From positions 930,001-994,000 of the forward strand of contig JASJZC010000004.1 in assembly GCA_037178855.1 (NCBI GenBank): DNA of 64,000 nt. The letters are read 5' to 3'. A program made the translations under genes and the position numbers. This stretch comes from Oscheius sp. JU75 (Eukaryota; Nematoda; Chromadorea; Rhabditida; Rhabditidae). A model generated the notes under the pieces. That model did not search any database. It saw only the letters and a list, made by a program, of their open reading frames with translations, and was not told the origin of the DNA. This document shows, piece by piece, positions 22,629 through 34,800 of the stretch (positions are counted from its first letter, which is position 1; each line of letters begins with the position of its first letter).

Positions 22629-22760
22629 GTGCTGGCCAACAATCGCCAAGAAGTCATTCGACAAGCGAACCAAGTCGAGGTAGATCTAGCAGATATACGT
22701 CTCGAACAGGCCAGAGTACGTCAGGAATTGGCAGAAGTCATGACACTTCGGGGCCAGTGA
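22629..22760 (+). CDS. Coiled-coil copy 7, last exon (partial)
   Basis: After an acceptor (CTCTATAG) the frame reads 'VLANNRQEVIRQANQVEVDL' and 'RLEQARVRQELAEVMTLRGQ' and stops at TGA 22758. It has the Gln/Glu/Arg coiled-coil composition of the cluster. The 5' exon is uncertain; a possible one lies near 22572. It may be a gene or a decayed copy. Confidence 0.4.
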   Translation: MLANNRQEVIRQANQVEVDLADIRLEQARVRQELAEVMTLRGQ

Positions 22761-22807
22761 CTACTTAGCCAGCACAGGCCCAGACAACACAAAGCTTACC
22801 CACCACA

Positions 22808-22962
22808 CTTGGGCATCGAGCCAAAAATTTCGGCTCGAGCCGTTTCGAGCCGGGTTTTTGGCTCGGGTCGAGCCGAGTCGGGTATTCTTCCGGGTCGAGT
22901 CGAGCCGAGCCGAGTCGAGCCGGGTTTGTCCCCATGTCAAGCCGAGCCGAGTTGCCCAAGTA
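22808..22962. mobile_element. GC-rich palindromic mini-element, copy 2, with direct repeats
   Basis: It starts CTTGGGC and ends GCCCAAGTA, with an interior of GGCTCGAGCC-type units and GGGTTTTTGGCTCGGG, related to copy 1 at 20176. It is flanked on both sides by the 11-bp direct repeat TACCCACCACA (22797-22807 and 22963-22973), which is what a target-site duplication would leave. No coding capacity. Confidence 0.75.
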
Positions 22963-22973
22963 TACCCACCACA

Positions 22974-25069
22974 CCATTCCAAGTACCACTATCTTTGGAT
23001 GTACAGGGGAAGAGGTGGGGCAGAAACACGCAATAAATATTCTAGCTTCTTATTGTTTGGCCACAGAGACTGTTGTTGATTTGGGATTTGGGAAACTTTC
23101 AGATAAAACAGGCACACACCTGATCTCGCGAAAAGAGCCACGTTATCTGGTCAATACGATGACAAGGCCTGGAACCTTCTCAGAATGATACCGGAGATCA
23201 TATTGCGCATGATGAAAGAGGCAGGCGACAAGGGAAGTCTTTCGTTTTTTTTGAAGAGATTTCGAGACTGGAGTTCTGAGAGAGACTGAGACTAATGAGA
23301 CGTGCAGATAGTAATGAACTGTCAGTGAAACATCAAGAGGAAACCGAGAGCAGGCCGTCGCGTAGAAAAGACATGGCAATGAAGAGTACATTCAGAATTA
23401 CACAAATGATAGAGGGGATGGAAGACATAGACCTCCCAGTTACTGTTGCGACCAGTTTTCAGATAATTTGGAGATTACACAGGCTCATTGTCAACTATAA
23501 TTGATTGAGAATATTTCCCCACATTATCCAAAGCAACAGCTGCTGTTACGCCCAAAATTAATCAGTCAGGTTGAGATAACAATCTACCAAGGGCTGTTAC
23601 AGTCAGTAACTTGGGACAGCTAAGAAGTTAGCGATATCGAAAAGAGAGGGAAAGACAGTAAAGAAAGTAGCAATTTCGTACAGTGGCTCAACGAAAGGCG
23701 GAGGTGGCTACACTGAAGAAGTTTTATCACATGCTGACAAAGTGACAATTGAGAAGAGACTCAAGAATCGAAACAGTACTTTCATAGTAGAAGATCTTTG
23801 TTTTTTGTTCTTTCCCATCCCATCCCTTCTCCTCCTTTCCAAAAACTTCTGAACTATTCTCAACACACGGCCCTTCCTCCCTAGAGCCCTTGTCGGCCAT
23901 TAACTCGATTTTGAGGGGGAGCAGAAGCATCCATCATCGCTTCATTTCACACGACATAGTTTCTCTTTTTGTCTCAGATCCATTTCCTCGTTTAGGCCTC
24001 CGTCTAATGGACTACCGTATCATCTCTTTGACTCTTGTATATAACATAAAGAGTTTCGAAAGACCGCATCTAAATCACAATCTTCTAATTCCTCGTCATG
24101 TTAAAGGGCTCAAAAGTAAGCCAGGAGACGCGTCACTACGAGAGACAACACATAGCAACCGCGCACTGGTATTGAAACTAAGCTCTCCACCAAAAGTTGT
24201 AAGCTCGTAGTTTGATCGAAACTCTTTCCGTACTTTATTGATAGCTTGACCTGAGAAGTTAAGCCAAAGTGCAGTAGGTTTGATCTATCCTTCTTACCGA
24301 ATATATCCTTTTTCCAAAACATACTATCTTTCTCCTGTTTCTTATGTGCTTGCCAATTGAACGGAGCCAGAATTAGTTATCGCAAGTTACTGGAACAGAG
24401 CCTATAGAATAAACAATTTTTCTTTTGGTAGATCTCTCAACGTATGTGGTGCTAACACAGACATTTTTATTCCAGTCTATCTCATTGGTCCATGATTGTT
24501 GACTACCTAACTTAAAGTCACCCCCTTCTCATTCCCGCAACACTTCCCTATAGCTTCTCCCATTGCGTAAACAAGTTCTCCCAGAATGCTTTATATTCTC
24601 TTTTCCGAAATGGTATATCAAGAAAAAAGAAACAGATAGCTCCCCCGAGACTTTCGAAGATCATAGAGTTTCTTACTGCTCGAGCAAACAACAACGTATG
24701 GTAACAGCCTTTAGCAATGGTTTGGACTATTTACTCTTCCAACTAATTCTCTTGACTATCTTTTCAAATTTGACTTGTGACCTTTGTCATTTTATTTCTT
24801 TCATTGTTCCAAACATTCTTTTAACGTATCCTTGACAACCTGATCGGTTTTCGACTCCCGGGTTGTCAGTTTCAGTTTCAATTTTCAACAGCGAGAATTT
24901 CGGTGGAAAGAACCATCGATGCATACTTTGTCTCTTCTGCTCATTGTAAAATGCTCTCTCACTCTTTCTGTGACACAACAAGCATGGGAACCCCCCTCTC
25001 AGAATAGTCATGGGTTCGAATTACACCCTTTTCTAGCTCTCTCACTCTTGACCATCGCCTTTTTCAGAG
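22974..25069. other. Intergenic with cluster debris
   Basis: The first 500 bp hold debris of the coiled-coil cluster: 'TTTCAGATAAAACAGGCACA' near 23098 matches the sequence at 22315, and 'ACAAGGGAAGTCTTTCG' near 23228 matches the upstream region of gene 2. From about 23500 to 25069 no gene is seen. tRNA-like T-arm hairpins occur near 24830-24865 and 25013-25030 (GGGTTCGAATTACACCC). Confidence 0.45.
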
Positions 25070-26156
25070 ATGACGCAAGTGGAACGATCAGAAGTTGCCA
25101 GTCCCTTCAGAGCCAGAGGAAGAGGTATAAGCAGTATTGTCTCACTCATACTCCCTCTCACTTTCAGTGCTTCACACTCCGCTGACGGCCACCTCCGCCT
25201 CGTTGTCGGGAATGAAAAGATCGAAGAGCGCGGGCGATAAATTTGTCTTTGGAGCTCGCCGAAGAACATTAACGCCCATCTCGAGGAAAGACATAACGGG
25301 TAGAGGCTGCTGTCAAAAACATTCTGTCCAAAAGACGAGTGCTCCTCTGGGAGAAGGGGAGGGAGAAAAAATGGCTCGCGGAGCAAGAGAGTTTTTAGGA
25401 GGGGATTGCTTCGTTTTTGTGACTGTTAAAGCATGGAATCACAGAATCCCGGGGGAAGCAAAGTGCTGCAACAGAAAAAAAAAACAGCAAGCATCTATCC
25501 GTTTCTAATTTCTGTACCTAGAAAATCAGCTAAGTCTCGGCTATTCGGAAGAAGAATTTGTTTCAAAAGATTGTTCTCTTGAGGAAGTGCTATAGGCTAT
25601 ACTGTACGAGCGAAACAGGCGACAAAACAGAAAGCCCTTCCTCTAACAACAGCTTGTCGATTTTTAGAGAACTCTCTGATCAAAAAATCCGTGATTTTCG
25701 AAGGAGCTCTATGCGCAAACATTTGGAAGAAAAGATCTAGAACGATGAGGAAGCAGAGGCAGATTTTCAGGCCAAAACATTGGCAAACTCAGTCAATTCA
25801 TAGTACTGACTGTCTTAAAGCCTAGAAAACAGTGGCATTCAAATGGCTATAGCTGAAGAAAATAGTGAAAAATGCTTGCCAGAAGTCTTTTTTAATTGAC
25901 TTTAAGGAGACCGCGAACCGGGAATCACCTCGCCCCGTCCCAACAGAATCTCCCGCCAGAAGAGCAACTACACGATCAGTGAGATGCGAATGCAGTACCC
26001 GGACTACTACGACCCGAAAGAGACGGAACAACTCCAAAAGTTTCTCTTCTCCCGGTATCTTTCTATTCTCAACTAGAAAATGCTAAATTTAGGGACAAAT
26101 CCAAGTCGATTGAGGAGGATATAACCCGTCTGATGAAGCTGTTGTTCTCAAAATAA
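25070..26156 (+). CDS. Small basic Ser/Thr-rich protein, unknown
   Basis: The ATG at 25070 lies two bases behind TTTTTCAG. Four exons join in frame: 'MTQVERSEVASPFRARGR' | 'VLHTPLTATSASLSGMKR' to 'LTPISRKDITG' | 'DREPGITSPRPNRISRQK' to 'YPDYYDPKETEQLQKFLFS' | 'RDKSKSIEEDITRLMKLLFS' with TAA 26154. About 125 residues. The N-terminal half is basic and rich in S/T-P sites, while the C-terminal part is charged and helical. The intron of about 590 bp before exon 3 contains no gene I can support. Not recognised; the split into a phospho-tail and a short helix would suit a nuclear or cytoskeletal adaptor, but that is a guess. Confidence 0.6.
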
Positions 26157-26412
26157 TCGGCTGAGAAAGAAGGAAGGTGTTTGCTGGGAGAATCGATGGC
26201 CTTGCGATAGTAGAGGCGGTCAAATTACGTCATCCTATGTCATTTTGGATAAAGGTCTATAATAAAATACCCGTTATAACAACACCGCAACATAATAATA
26301 AGCTAACATGATATCTAATCATCAAAAATATACATCTGAATGGGACCGATTGTTGAGAGACAGTAGGGGGCTCTGAATAGCATAGATTAGAGAGGAGAAC
26401 CTGGAAAAGAAC

Positions 26413-29400
26413 TCACATTCTCGAGATTTCTTCCCAGATAGCCGTAGAGTTGCAGATGTATCGGAGGATGTCCCTCTCCATGTTCAGGCGGTCCAAATGG
26501 GCTGTTCCAGAGCTCTCGCGTTGTGAATACTGTATCATTTTTTTTTTAGAGAAACGAACAAAAAAGGGACTTACCCTTTCGTCGAGTAGAGCCAAATGAC
26601 CAATGTAGACGTAATCTGGATAAAGGTACATTTGTAGTAGAATAGCATTCAGTGCGGGGTCATCTTTAGCGATCATCTTCCTGCAAAGAGATTGATTGTA
26701 GTCCACGCGTCTCTGTCCGTTGGCCTGTAGACATTAAGATGCTAAGGAGTCGCGAGCGACCAGGGGTTCAATCCCGTAAGCACGTGGGTATTTTTTTGTA
26801 ACGAACCATTTTATAGAGTTTTTGAGCTGAGTAAGAATATATAAATATAGTTTTCAGGCTTTAAAAGAAGTTACAGCCTTTTAAAGTGTTATTGAATAGT
26901 TGGTGTATTGCCAATAGACAAGATCTCAAACCACACGACCCAGGCTCACTGATCCCTGTGGGAGACAAGTTTTAAGTACAAGCTCTTTTGAGAAGAAATT
27001 GGTATGAGAAAGGTTCCAAAAGGAGAATTGGACAGGTTTACAAGAAGGATGAGCAGAATTAGTCCCAAAGTGGCAAAAACTGAAAAACCTACATAATTCG
27101 GTCGGTCGAGACAATCTTGTTGAGAACATTTCTGACGGATATCGAATCGTCCGTGTCAATTATAGTCATTTGTCTCTTCAGATAGGCCTCGATAGTTTCG
27201 CTGGGATTTTTGGCTGTCAGCCCTATATTTTAAAGGTTTTTTTTAATAAAGAGGAAGGCAACTAACTGAGGGATTTCGGATGTTTATTGAAACTGTCTCC
27301 ATCCAGTACGGGAGAAATTGAGGGAAGGGGTCCTGTCTTGGGGAGAGAGACAGTCTTGGGCAGCTCGAGAAGTTTTTCGGCGGGCTCAGGTACTGTAGAA
27401 GAAGATCTGCTCGACGGTCCAGCATTATTTGTGACTGACGTGTTGCTACAATTTGCTGAAAAAGACGAATTATAGACAACTGTCTTTGACTGCTTTGCCA
27501 CCCTCTTAGAAACCCGAAAAACGCCGGAGGAGACCAAACCTCGGTTCTTCAGATTTATAGTCCAGCATTTTAACCGTTGACTTATTTGAATGCGAATAGT
27601 CAAACGGCTGTTGCGGTTTAAAATAAGAGATAAAGGAACTTACAGGCTTGACTGACGTCAGAAAACTGTACCGAATCAGATCGACCACGTAAAATGCAGA
27701 CCTCCTAAACAAGAACTATTTCTGTTGCTGTAAAAGAGACGAACCGCCTCAGCCATCCTTTTCCAGGTCTGAGCCTTAGCTTCGCTGATGGCTTTCTTCA
27801 TAAGGGCGGTTCTCGTCTCTTCGCTCATCTTTTGCCACAGCTTTTTTCTGTAAGTGGTACTTCCTTGTCAAAGAGAAAGGTTACCGTACGAAATTGAAGG
27901 GATGTCGTTCCGGCTCCATCTGCACCGACTCTTTCTCCTCCAGGTCCTCTTCGAATTCGACAGTTTCGGCTATTTCCAATGGATCTTTTTCTTTTGGAGT
28001 CGCCAGACGTGGCTTCTTCTTCTCTACAGGCTGTTTTTCGGGAGGCTGAACCAGAAAATCGAACGGATTCTCGACTTTTGGCGGTCGGTCTTGCTTCTTT
28101 TCTGTCCTCTCCTGTACTGTCACTTCCTCTACGTATGCTGTGGTCGAGATCGAGGAGACGGTTACGGGCGATGGAGTGATAGCTGGGTTGCGACTAATGG
28201 AGAGCCGTGTCGCTGTGGAATGGGTTAGATTAGAGACTTCACTATTCGTAACGCTGGTTCGCCCGAGTACAAAGGCTGAAAATGGGTAATAATTTTTAAG
28301 ATGGGGCATTTAGAAATCTACGTTTTACAGTGAAATCGTCGCTGATCCAGTCAATGTCCTCGTGATCCGGATTCCAGAATTGGAAATGCTGTAACAGTCG
28401 GGGGTTTGTAAAAGAAATAGGAACCTTCTACCTTTTTCCATTGCTCTCTGTAGGTGTCATCCGTCAGGTCACACTCTGACGGGGCTGATTCTGCGTAGCA
28501 CTCGGGTAAATCTTCATCCGTGGCCGTTCCGGTCTTCGCGAACCGTTCCTTGAAACCATGCAATCAAAGAAAAATTTAAAAAAATCATACCCACTGACTA
28601 TCCCAGAAGGCTTTGGCTGGACCCTCCTCGTCTGTTTGGAAGTAGAAGCCGCTGACGTAGACGAGCTTCTCTCCGGCGTAGATCTTGTAGTAGACGACCT
28701 CAATCTTCTCGTCAGCATTTAATCCGAGCTCGTTCCCCTTACGAAGAAGGTGCTTATCCGCGTCGAGCAGCAGTACACGGTCTCCGTTTGGACACTGCGC
28801 GTAGAGAATCTTCTTCTTGCCAGCTTCGGCCTGATAACTTTTGACGAGCGCGTCGGACTGGCACAAGAGTCGTCTGAATCGGCATTCTCGAGCCGGTTTG
28901 ACCTCGCGTGCCTGAAGAATTGGGTATGAACTAAAGAAAATTGACTTACATGGAAGGCAGAATGTCTCGTCTCAGCTTTGCTCTCGGCCTTGAATTTGAC
29001 GACTTGCATATGGACGAATTTGTCCTCTAGACCCTTGTTGAAATGCGAAATGAGGCCGAGCTTATCGTGCCAAATTAGCAAGAAACTGTCAGTGACGTCT
29101 AGGATCATCCCGGCGCCTGTAAATTACATTTTTCATGGTCTCACTCAGAATTTTTCAGATAAAAAGTGTATTTTTGAATGAAAAAACGTACCAGTATAGT
29201 AGGTGAAGCTGTGTTGGTTCTCATTGACAATCTTGGATACTTCGCAATAGACTCGCTTTGTTTCTCCAATAACTTTGGCCGACATGCACGTGCTGAATGG
29301 ATCTCTGGTTATCTGAAGACGGTGAATGAGCTAAAAGAAGGCAATGAAGCTCACCATTCGTCTAAAAGTCGTCCAGTCGGGTGCGACCCGATACCATCGC

Positions 29401-29635
29401 CCGATTCGTTCTTTTTCCTTGCTCTTCGGTAGTCCCTCGTACCTCATCATTCCCAGCTTCGGATTGTAGAGGTAGGGTGTTCCAGCTGAGAGATTATTAC
29501 TCAAAAAAATCATGAAAAAGACTTGCGTTCTTGTGCGGGGACCGCATCCCGGTTCCTTTGTAGTCCGACGAAGCTGGTTTGACTGATTCCACGGCCAATC
29601 TCTATCAGAATGGCGTCTGCCTCATTTGTGAACAT
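26413..29635 (-). CDS. Large uncharacterised protein
   Basis: Start 'MFTNEADAILIEIGRGISQT' at 29635. About 14 exons with short introns follow: 'AGTPYLYNPKLGMMRYEG', 'GMILDVTDSFLLIWHDKLG', 'FVHMQVVKFKAESKAETRH', 'ILYAQCPNGDRVLLLDADK', 'KIEVVYYKIYAGEKLVYVSG', a low-complexity Thr/Ser/Pro/Glu region near 27900-28280, a helical basic piece 'KKLWQKMSEETRTALMKKA', and the C-terminal 'AILLQMYLYPDYVYIGHLAL' and 'RLNMERDILRYICNST'. The frame can stop at 26413, but the last codons also form a donor (AT|GTGAGT), and an extra exon reaching about 26333 is possible. The N-terminal third is beta-rich with repeated aromatic motifs. I recognise no family. No signal peptide or membrane span. Confidence 0.65.
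26715..26800 (+). repeat. tRNA-like relic in an intron
   Basis: 'GTTGGCCTGTAGACATTAAG' resembles a D-arm. 'GGGGTTCAATCCCG' about 45 bases on is a strong B-box/T-arm, followed by a T-run. It lies in an intron of the minus-strand gene. No acceptor stem closes it. Confidence 0.45.
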
Positions 29636-30110
29636 TCTATAGCTTGAAATTTGGTAAAAATAAAAGCAGGAAAGGCGAAAAAAACAAGCTAAAGAAAGTG
29701 GTACTTTGAAAGAGAATATTGAACGGCTGTGTGAATGGAGCGAAAGAACAGGCGAATCGGCAAAGTGAGAAATTAGAGAGCCAATAGCAAGCCGACCCGC
29801 CATGTGAGAGAAATAGACTTTGCCAAGCGATGACGTAGCATTTTATAGCATCCCTACGGAATCATTGGTGTTGTGACAGCTTGAGATTAGTATAGACACC
29901 TGTTAGAAGGCCGAAATATAGTGAGGAACTCGAAAGAAATGACAGCTACAGTAAGAGAAATGTGAAATCAGGTCCAAGAAACGTGTTTAGCTGGGAATGC
30001 CTGGACATGCACAGATAGCGGGTGTTCGGGTCACAGGCACAAGAAGAAGACGAAGAAGTCGCAGAAGATGATCAAGGACGATAGAAGCTGGGACCACTCC
30101 GTCATGCCGA
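29636..30110. other. Intergenic
   Basis: No gene seen. It must hold the promoter of the minus-strand gene that starts at 29635. Confidence 0.45.
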
Positions 30111-30139
30111 AGATTCGGAAGAGGAAGGTGACCAGGTCA

Positions 30140-30666
30140 TCGAGAGAGCCTACACAAGTTCTGTGCCATTGGACCGGCTGAAGTTGCTATCATTGTGACC
30201 ATTGACGCGACTGACAATCCGAATGCTGCTCCGAGAGGGCCCTTGGACAAGAAGGAGTCGATCCGTGGAATCCTCGTCAAAGGACCTCAGGGTTGTCCAC
30301 AGTTCATTCCGGAAGACAAGATCAAAGGAGAGCCCAAGTTTGCCCATTTCACTCCTGGAACTCTCGTCCAGAATGCCAAGGATGGGAACATGTCTTCTTC
30401 CCGGAGGGTGAACCGAAGCCCGATGCCGAAGGGTCTCCAATGCCTATGACTCAGGAACCTACCGAGAAGGACGTTGGAAACAAGTTGCACGTGACCGGAA
30501 TCATCGATGTGAACGAGAGCGGTACAGTTGGAGTTCTGGTTACTGTGATGGAGAGACGCTTATTTTCCTGGCCAGGTTTTATTTGTGTTCTCCAAGACGG
30601 AGATGAATCCCTCATTTATGTCCAGCGGCGCGACGTTGCTGATCGAGAGCATTGGCAAGAGTGTTG
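30140..30666 (+). pseudogene. Frameshifted gene remnant, family unknown
   Basis: One frame reads 'FCAIGPAEVAIIVTIDATDN', 'PLDKKESIRGILVKGPQG' and 'FAHFTPGTLVQNAKDG' up to about 30385. The reading then shifts by one base to 'EHVFFPEGEPKPDAEGSP', 'EPTEKDVGNKLHVTGIID' and 'LVTVMERRLFSWPG', ending at TGA near 30664. Codon-like composition on both sides of the shift and no intron signal at the break point to a decayed coding sequence, or to one base of assembly error. Uninterrupted exons suggest a retrocopy. I cannot name the parent. Confidence 0.4.
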
Positions 30667-31099
30667 ATATATTGTTGTTCCTGTTGTTGTGCATGACGAG
30701 AGTGAATACTAACTCGGACGTTCTGATCATGTCGTTGGCTGCGTAGCTTGTCCTAAAAGATTCACGTAACGTTCACGCCTTTCTTACAGGACCCAAAGGT
30801 CAACCGTTTCTTCTATTTTTGTTGAACTTTGTGGAATCGCTCCAACCATCTCAAGAGGTTGGAGTAGTTTATATTATTGCGATTTGTTATGCAGAACGGA
30901 TTGTTGTCCGATGGGGCTTGAATTCTGGCTCATTCAGTCAACAAGAGCAGTTTACATTGGGAGATTGGAAGTTGATGAGCTCGTAGTGACTGCAACGTTC
31001 AGGTGCGGCTTGTGCGGGTTTCCTTGAATGGAGACTTGTCATAGAACCTGGTTGTTTCTGTAGGTAACTGCGACATTTCAGTTATAAGGTTTAACCCGT

Positions 31100-31500
31100 A
31101 ATCAATGCCAGAGCGAACTGAATAGCATGCGGGTACATTTCAGTGATAATGTATTTTTATTGTTTAGAGCGGCATAGGACAAATTCGGAGCGGATGTGAT
31201 TTCAACAGACCACCTGCACTTTTGTCCTCCGGGTCTTCTTTTTCCGTCCCTCAGATACCACTCTGTGATCTTCTTTGCCCATCTGCTCGGTTCCATGTTT
31301 GTAATTTATCCATCGATCTAGCATCTAGCATCGAGATGCCCAACATTTCTTCTCTCTAACTTGTGCTGCGCGATCATTAAAAACTTCCTATCAGAATCTC
31401 GAAGCACCCAGGATTCAGCTCCGAAGAGGAGTCACAACAGCGTTGAAGAGGTGTATTCTCTTGCTCAGAAGGATAGTACGGTCGCATAGCAGCTTTCTAT
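31100..31500 (-). mobile_element. LINE (non-LTR retrotransposon) 3' fragment
   Basis: Read on the minus strand with frameshifts, the order 'RTILLSKRIHLFNAVVT', 'SWVLRDSDRKFL', 'QHKLERKMLGIS' and 'KKITEWYLRDGKRRPGGQK' matches the conserved end of LINE reverse transcriptase ORFs ('VLTYGAETW', 'ERAMLG', 'GRPPTRW' type). Several stops and shifts show it is dead. RTE or CR1 type cannot be separated. Confidence 0.55.
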
Positions 31501-31890
31501 TTTTGTTGAACTTCAATTGGATAACCTATATTGAACCACAGTGGAGAAAGTTCATTTTTCGACCCATGAAAATACAGAATATACAAAAAAATGTACAACG
31601 GTAGCTGCGTATCGAAACAAATGTTTACCGGTTGGTGCGCAGGTGCTTCGGCTTTGGCGATTCAACTTACTAGGAAAACTGGAATAGTTTTGTTGATGGC
31701 CCTTGACATCCCCGTTTTTCTGTGTATTTCATCCTTTTTTTGCAGGAAAAAAGACTGTAAATTGTTCATGAGATCTAATATTTGCATTTTTGCTTATATG
31801 CGTTGCTATATGGTTGTGCAATAATCGTGTTTTTCCATTTTCAGCGATCTTCTCCTTTTTCTTATAAAAGCAACTGTTTTGTCTTCCAGA

Positions 31891-34800
31891 ATGACACAAT
31901 CATTTAACAAGCCCATGTTAATAGGCGATCCAACATTGTGGGAACCGCCGGATTTCATTGGGAACATCTGGGGGCTGCGATCTGTCTGGAACTATCAAAA
32001 GCCAAACTTCGGCGAGCTGCCTCAGCTGCTACCCAAGGAAGAGGCAGAAATTCCGAAAACGACGATGCCGAGGGAAGTGCTCCACCAGGAACAAGTCTCG
32101 ACGGACACTTCAATAGAATTCCATCAACTGTATCCGATAGAAGAAAGCGACAAGGACGAGCCTATTACAGGTACTTTCCTTCGTTGGCATTATAAAAAAT
32201 TCCCCATTTGTTTGGACGTCGAAAATCGCTCGATTGCCAGTGATCGAAAAGCCGAGACAAAAGTAAAACATCCAGCTGTCGACCATGGCAAATATTCGAG
32301 CGAGGACGAGGACGACGACTCGGATTCCGTGATGAGCATTATGATCAGATGTCGGGGAGTCGTCGACCCGAACAAGCCACCAGCTCTCATCCAGCCCAAA
32401 AGACGCTATTGGCCCACAGAATTTGAGCAGAAAAAGCTCGAGACCTATGCCAGTCATGTAGGTTCAGGTTTTTTTTTGCTAGACGTTTTCCAGTTCGGCG
32501 TGCTAGTTGAAAAAGATGGCGGCGTTTACACGACAGACGAGGAATGCGATCACTTTGAGCCAGTAAAAGGTTAATTTCTTTTTGTAACAAAAAATGAAAC
32601 GTTTCAGAAAAGCCTCGTCTTCCTCGCATCAAAAAGAAGCCGTCTATTTCGCTGAAAACGCAACGACAGGCTGCTTTCCGATTCAGATTATTCAAAGAAA
32701 TACAGGTGAATTTTGATTTTCTTTTTAAAGAAAAAGAAGTTTGAGTTTACAGACAGCCTTCCTGAAAAGATTCAGCCAGGTTACTAAACTGCCGGAGCTG
32801 GAACGACACCGAATCTACTCCGCGTTCAACATTTTCCTTCTGATTCCGCCCGACAAATTCACTGTCGATAGATGCATCGAGGTATTATTTTTTTTTTGAA
32901 GTGAGCCTATTATCTCTGGGAGCACCAGCCGTCCTTTGCCCTCATAGCTCTCTCGATTAGCACTCCGGCTACAAAACAAAAGGGGTCTGGTTCGATTCCC
33001 GCATGGATGAAACTAGTTTGCCTACGCATGGAACTCTCGGAAAGATTTTTTGTACCTTTAGTCGAGACAGAATCATTATTTTTTTCCTGATAAATTAATA
33101 TGAGGATCGGTTTGTGCTCGCTTAGATCAAATTATCTGTTCAGCTTGTCGACTGCATAATGTCTGCCATCGAGGAGAAGCCCGGAATCGTCTTCTACGGA
33201 GCCGAGTTCTGTCAAAGCCAAGTCCGACCCATTTTCCAGCTTTAAACGTCCTTATTTTCAGTATAATGTCCTCTCTAATTCGACCAGAAGAATCTTTCTT
33301 CAAGCCATTTTACGCGTCGTCAAAGCGACCGTCTTTCAGCATGGCACGAACAGCAAAAATCTGAAATATTTGTACATCACGTTAGTTTTCCGACTTCGTT
33401 TTCTAAGAAGTTGGCAGAATTCAGGTTTCTAGGCCATCTGCATAATTTAGACGTCTGCCCGCCGAAAATTATCCGCTACTATGTGTACAGCCTCTTTCAG
33501 ACGAACCAGTTCGGCGAGGAGAGGATAACCTATTTTGATCCAGTACGTTTTTGGCCCAATATAGCAAAAACACCCTTCAGGATTCGACGATATATGCGAC
33601 GCGGCTCATCGTCATGATTCTGATCAATTGGATGAGAATGAAGCCGACAAATTCTGAACAATATCCTGGCCGACTCAAAGAGCTGCGAACATGGCTCGCC
33701 CATCTAAGAAAAGCCGACAAATCGCCTCCTCATGTAGTGTTAGTCCCTTTTCCATCTAATTCCTAAAAAAAACTCACATTTTTAGAGCGGACATAAACAT
33801 GTTGTTATCGAATTTTACACAGGAGGACGGTAAATTGAAATTCAGCACTTATGCCAGGTAAACATGTCTTCTTTGCCATAAAACGAGTCTAGACTGAATA
33901 ATTGCGAGATGCAGACGAGTCTTGATGATTTGGTTATCATAACGAGAAACTCGTACGGGAGAAAGCTCTTCTGCTGTCGAGAGGTTTGGTCTTTCCATAG
34001 CTTCAAAAATCATATAAAACTCAGATTCTCGCACTCTACTCGCTCTCCCTGTATCAGCTCTTCTTCGAGGACTATGAGCACGGAAAGAAGGAGCTGCATC
34101 TCGACGTCGAGTACTGTACCATGCGCGAAATTCTCAGGATTCTCTATCATTGTGACAGGAAATGTGAGTTTCTAGAAATTTCATCAAAAGGATACGTTTC
34201 CACGGTAAATTGGAGTCTCATTTGGAGCAGAAGATCCAGAAAACTTGTAGAAGAAATAACCACAACAAGGTAGCTATTAAACTATTGAGTCTGGGGCTTT
34301 GAAACTAAGGGCCAAAACCAAGTGGCTGTCGTCTAACTGTCGAATCGATGCCTCCAAACTAAAAGTCACAGCGGGGTGATTGTAACTGAAAGTTGTGGCT
34401 TCCAAATCCTCGAATGGCCATAGATATTTTGTGTTTTGCTGCCTTGTAGTTAGGGTTTTTAAAACGGTACACTCTCTCTATGACTTCTGCCTGAACCTTC
34501 AAACTAGAAATGGTGATCAGTATACAAGATCAACTTTACATGACAGCAATTTTCAGTCACCGCTACCAATTTCCATCAATACGACGAGGATTTTCTGCTC
34601 GCGATGGCCAGAACGGCCCTCCAACTCGACATACCAATGATCTATCGTCTCTGTGAGCTGCAACTCGCCTCCTCGGTTAGTCTAAGTCTGGCCGTCAAAT
34701 CTTTCGACATGTCCTTGCACGGAATCACGGTATATTTTCCTCTTGTTATGTAACTAATTGGACTTCAGAGCCGCTGCTTGGGCGAGCTGGACAAGTCCGA

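Noticed and set aside
22809-23079. Several overlapping ORFs rich in Arg/Ser/Glu
   Set aside because: They are translations of the GC-rich palindromic element and are open in many frames because of its simple composition.
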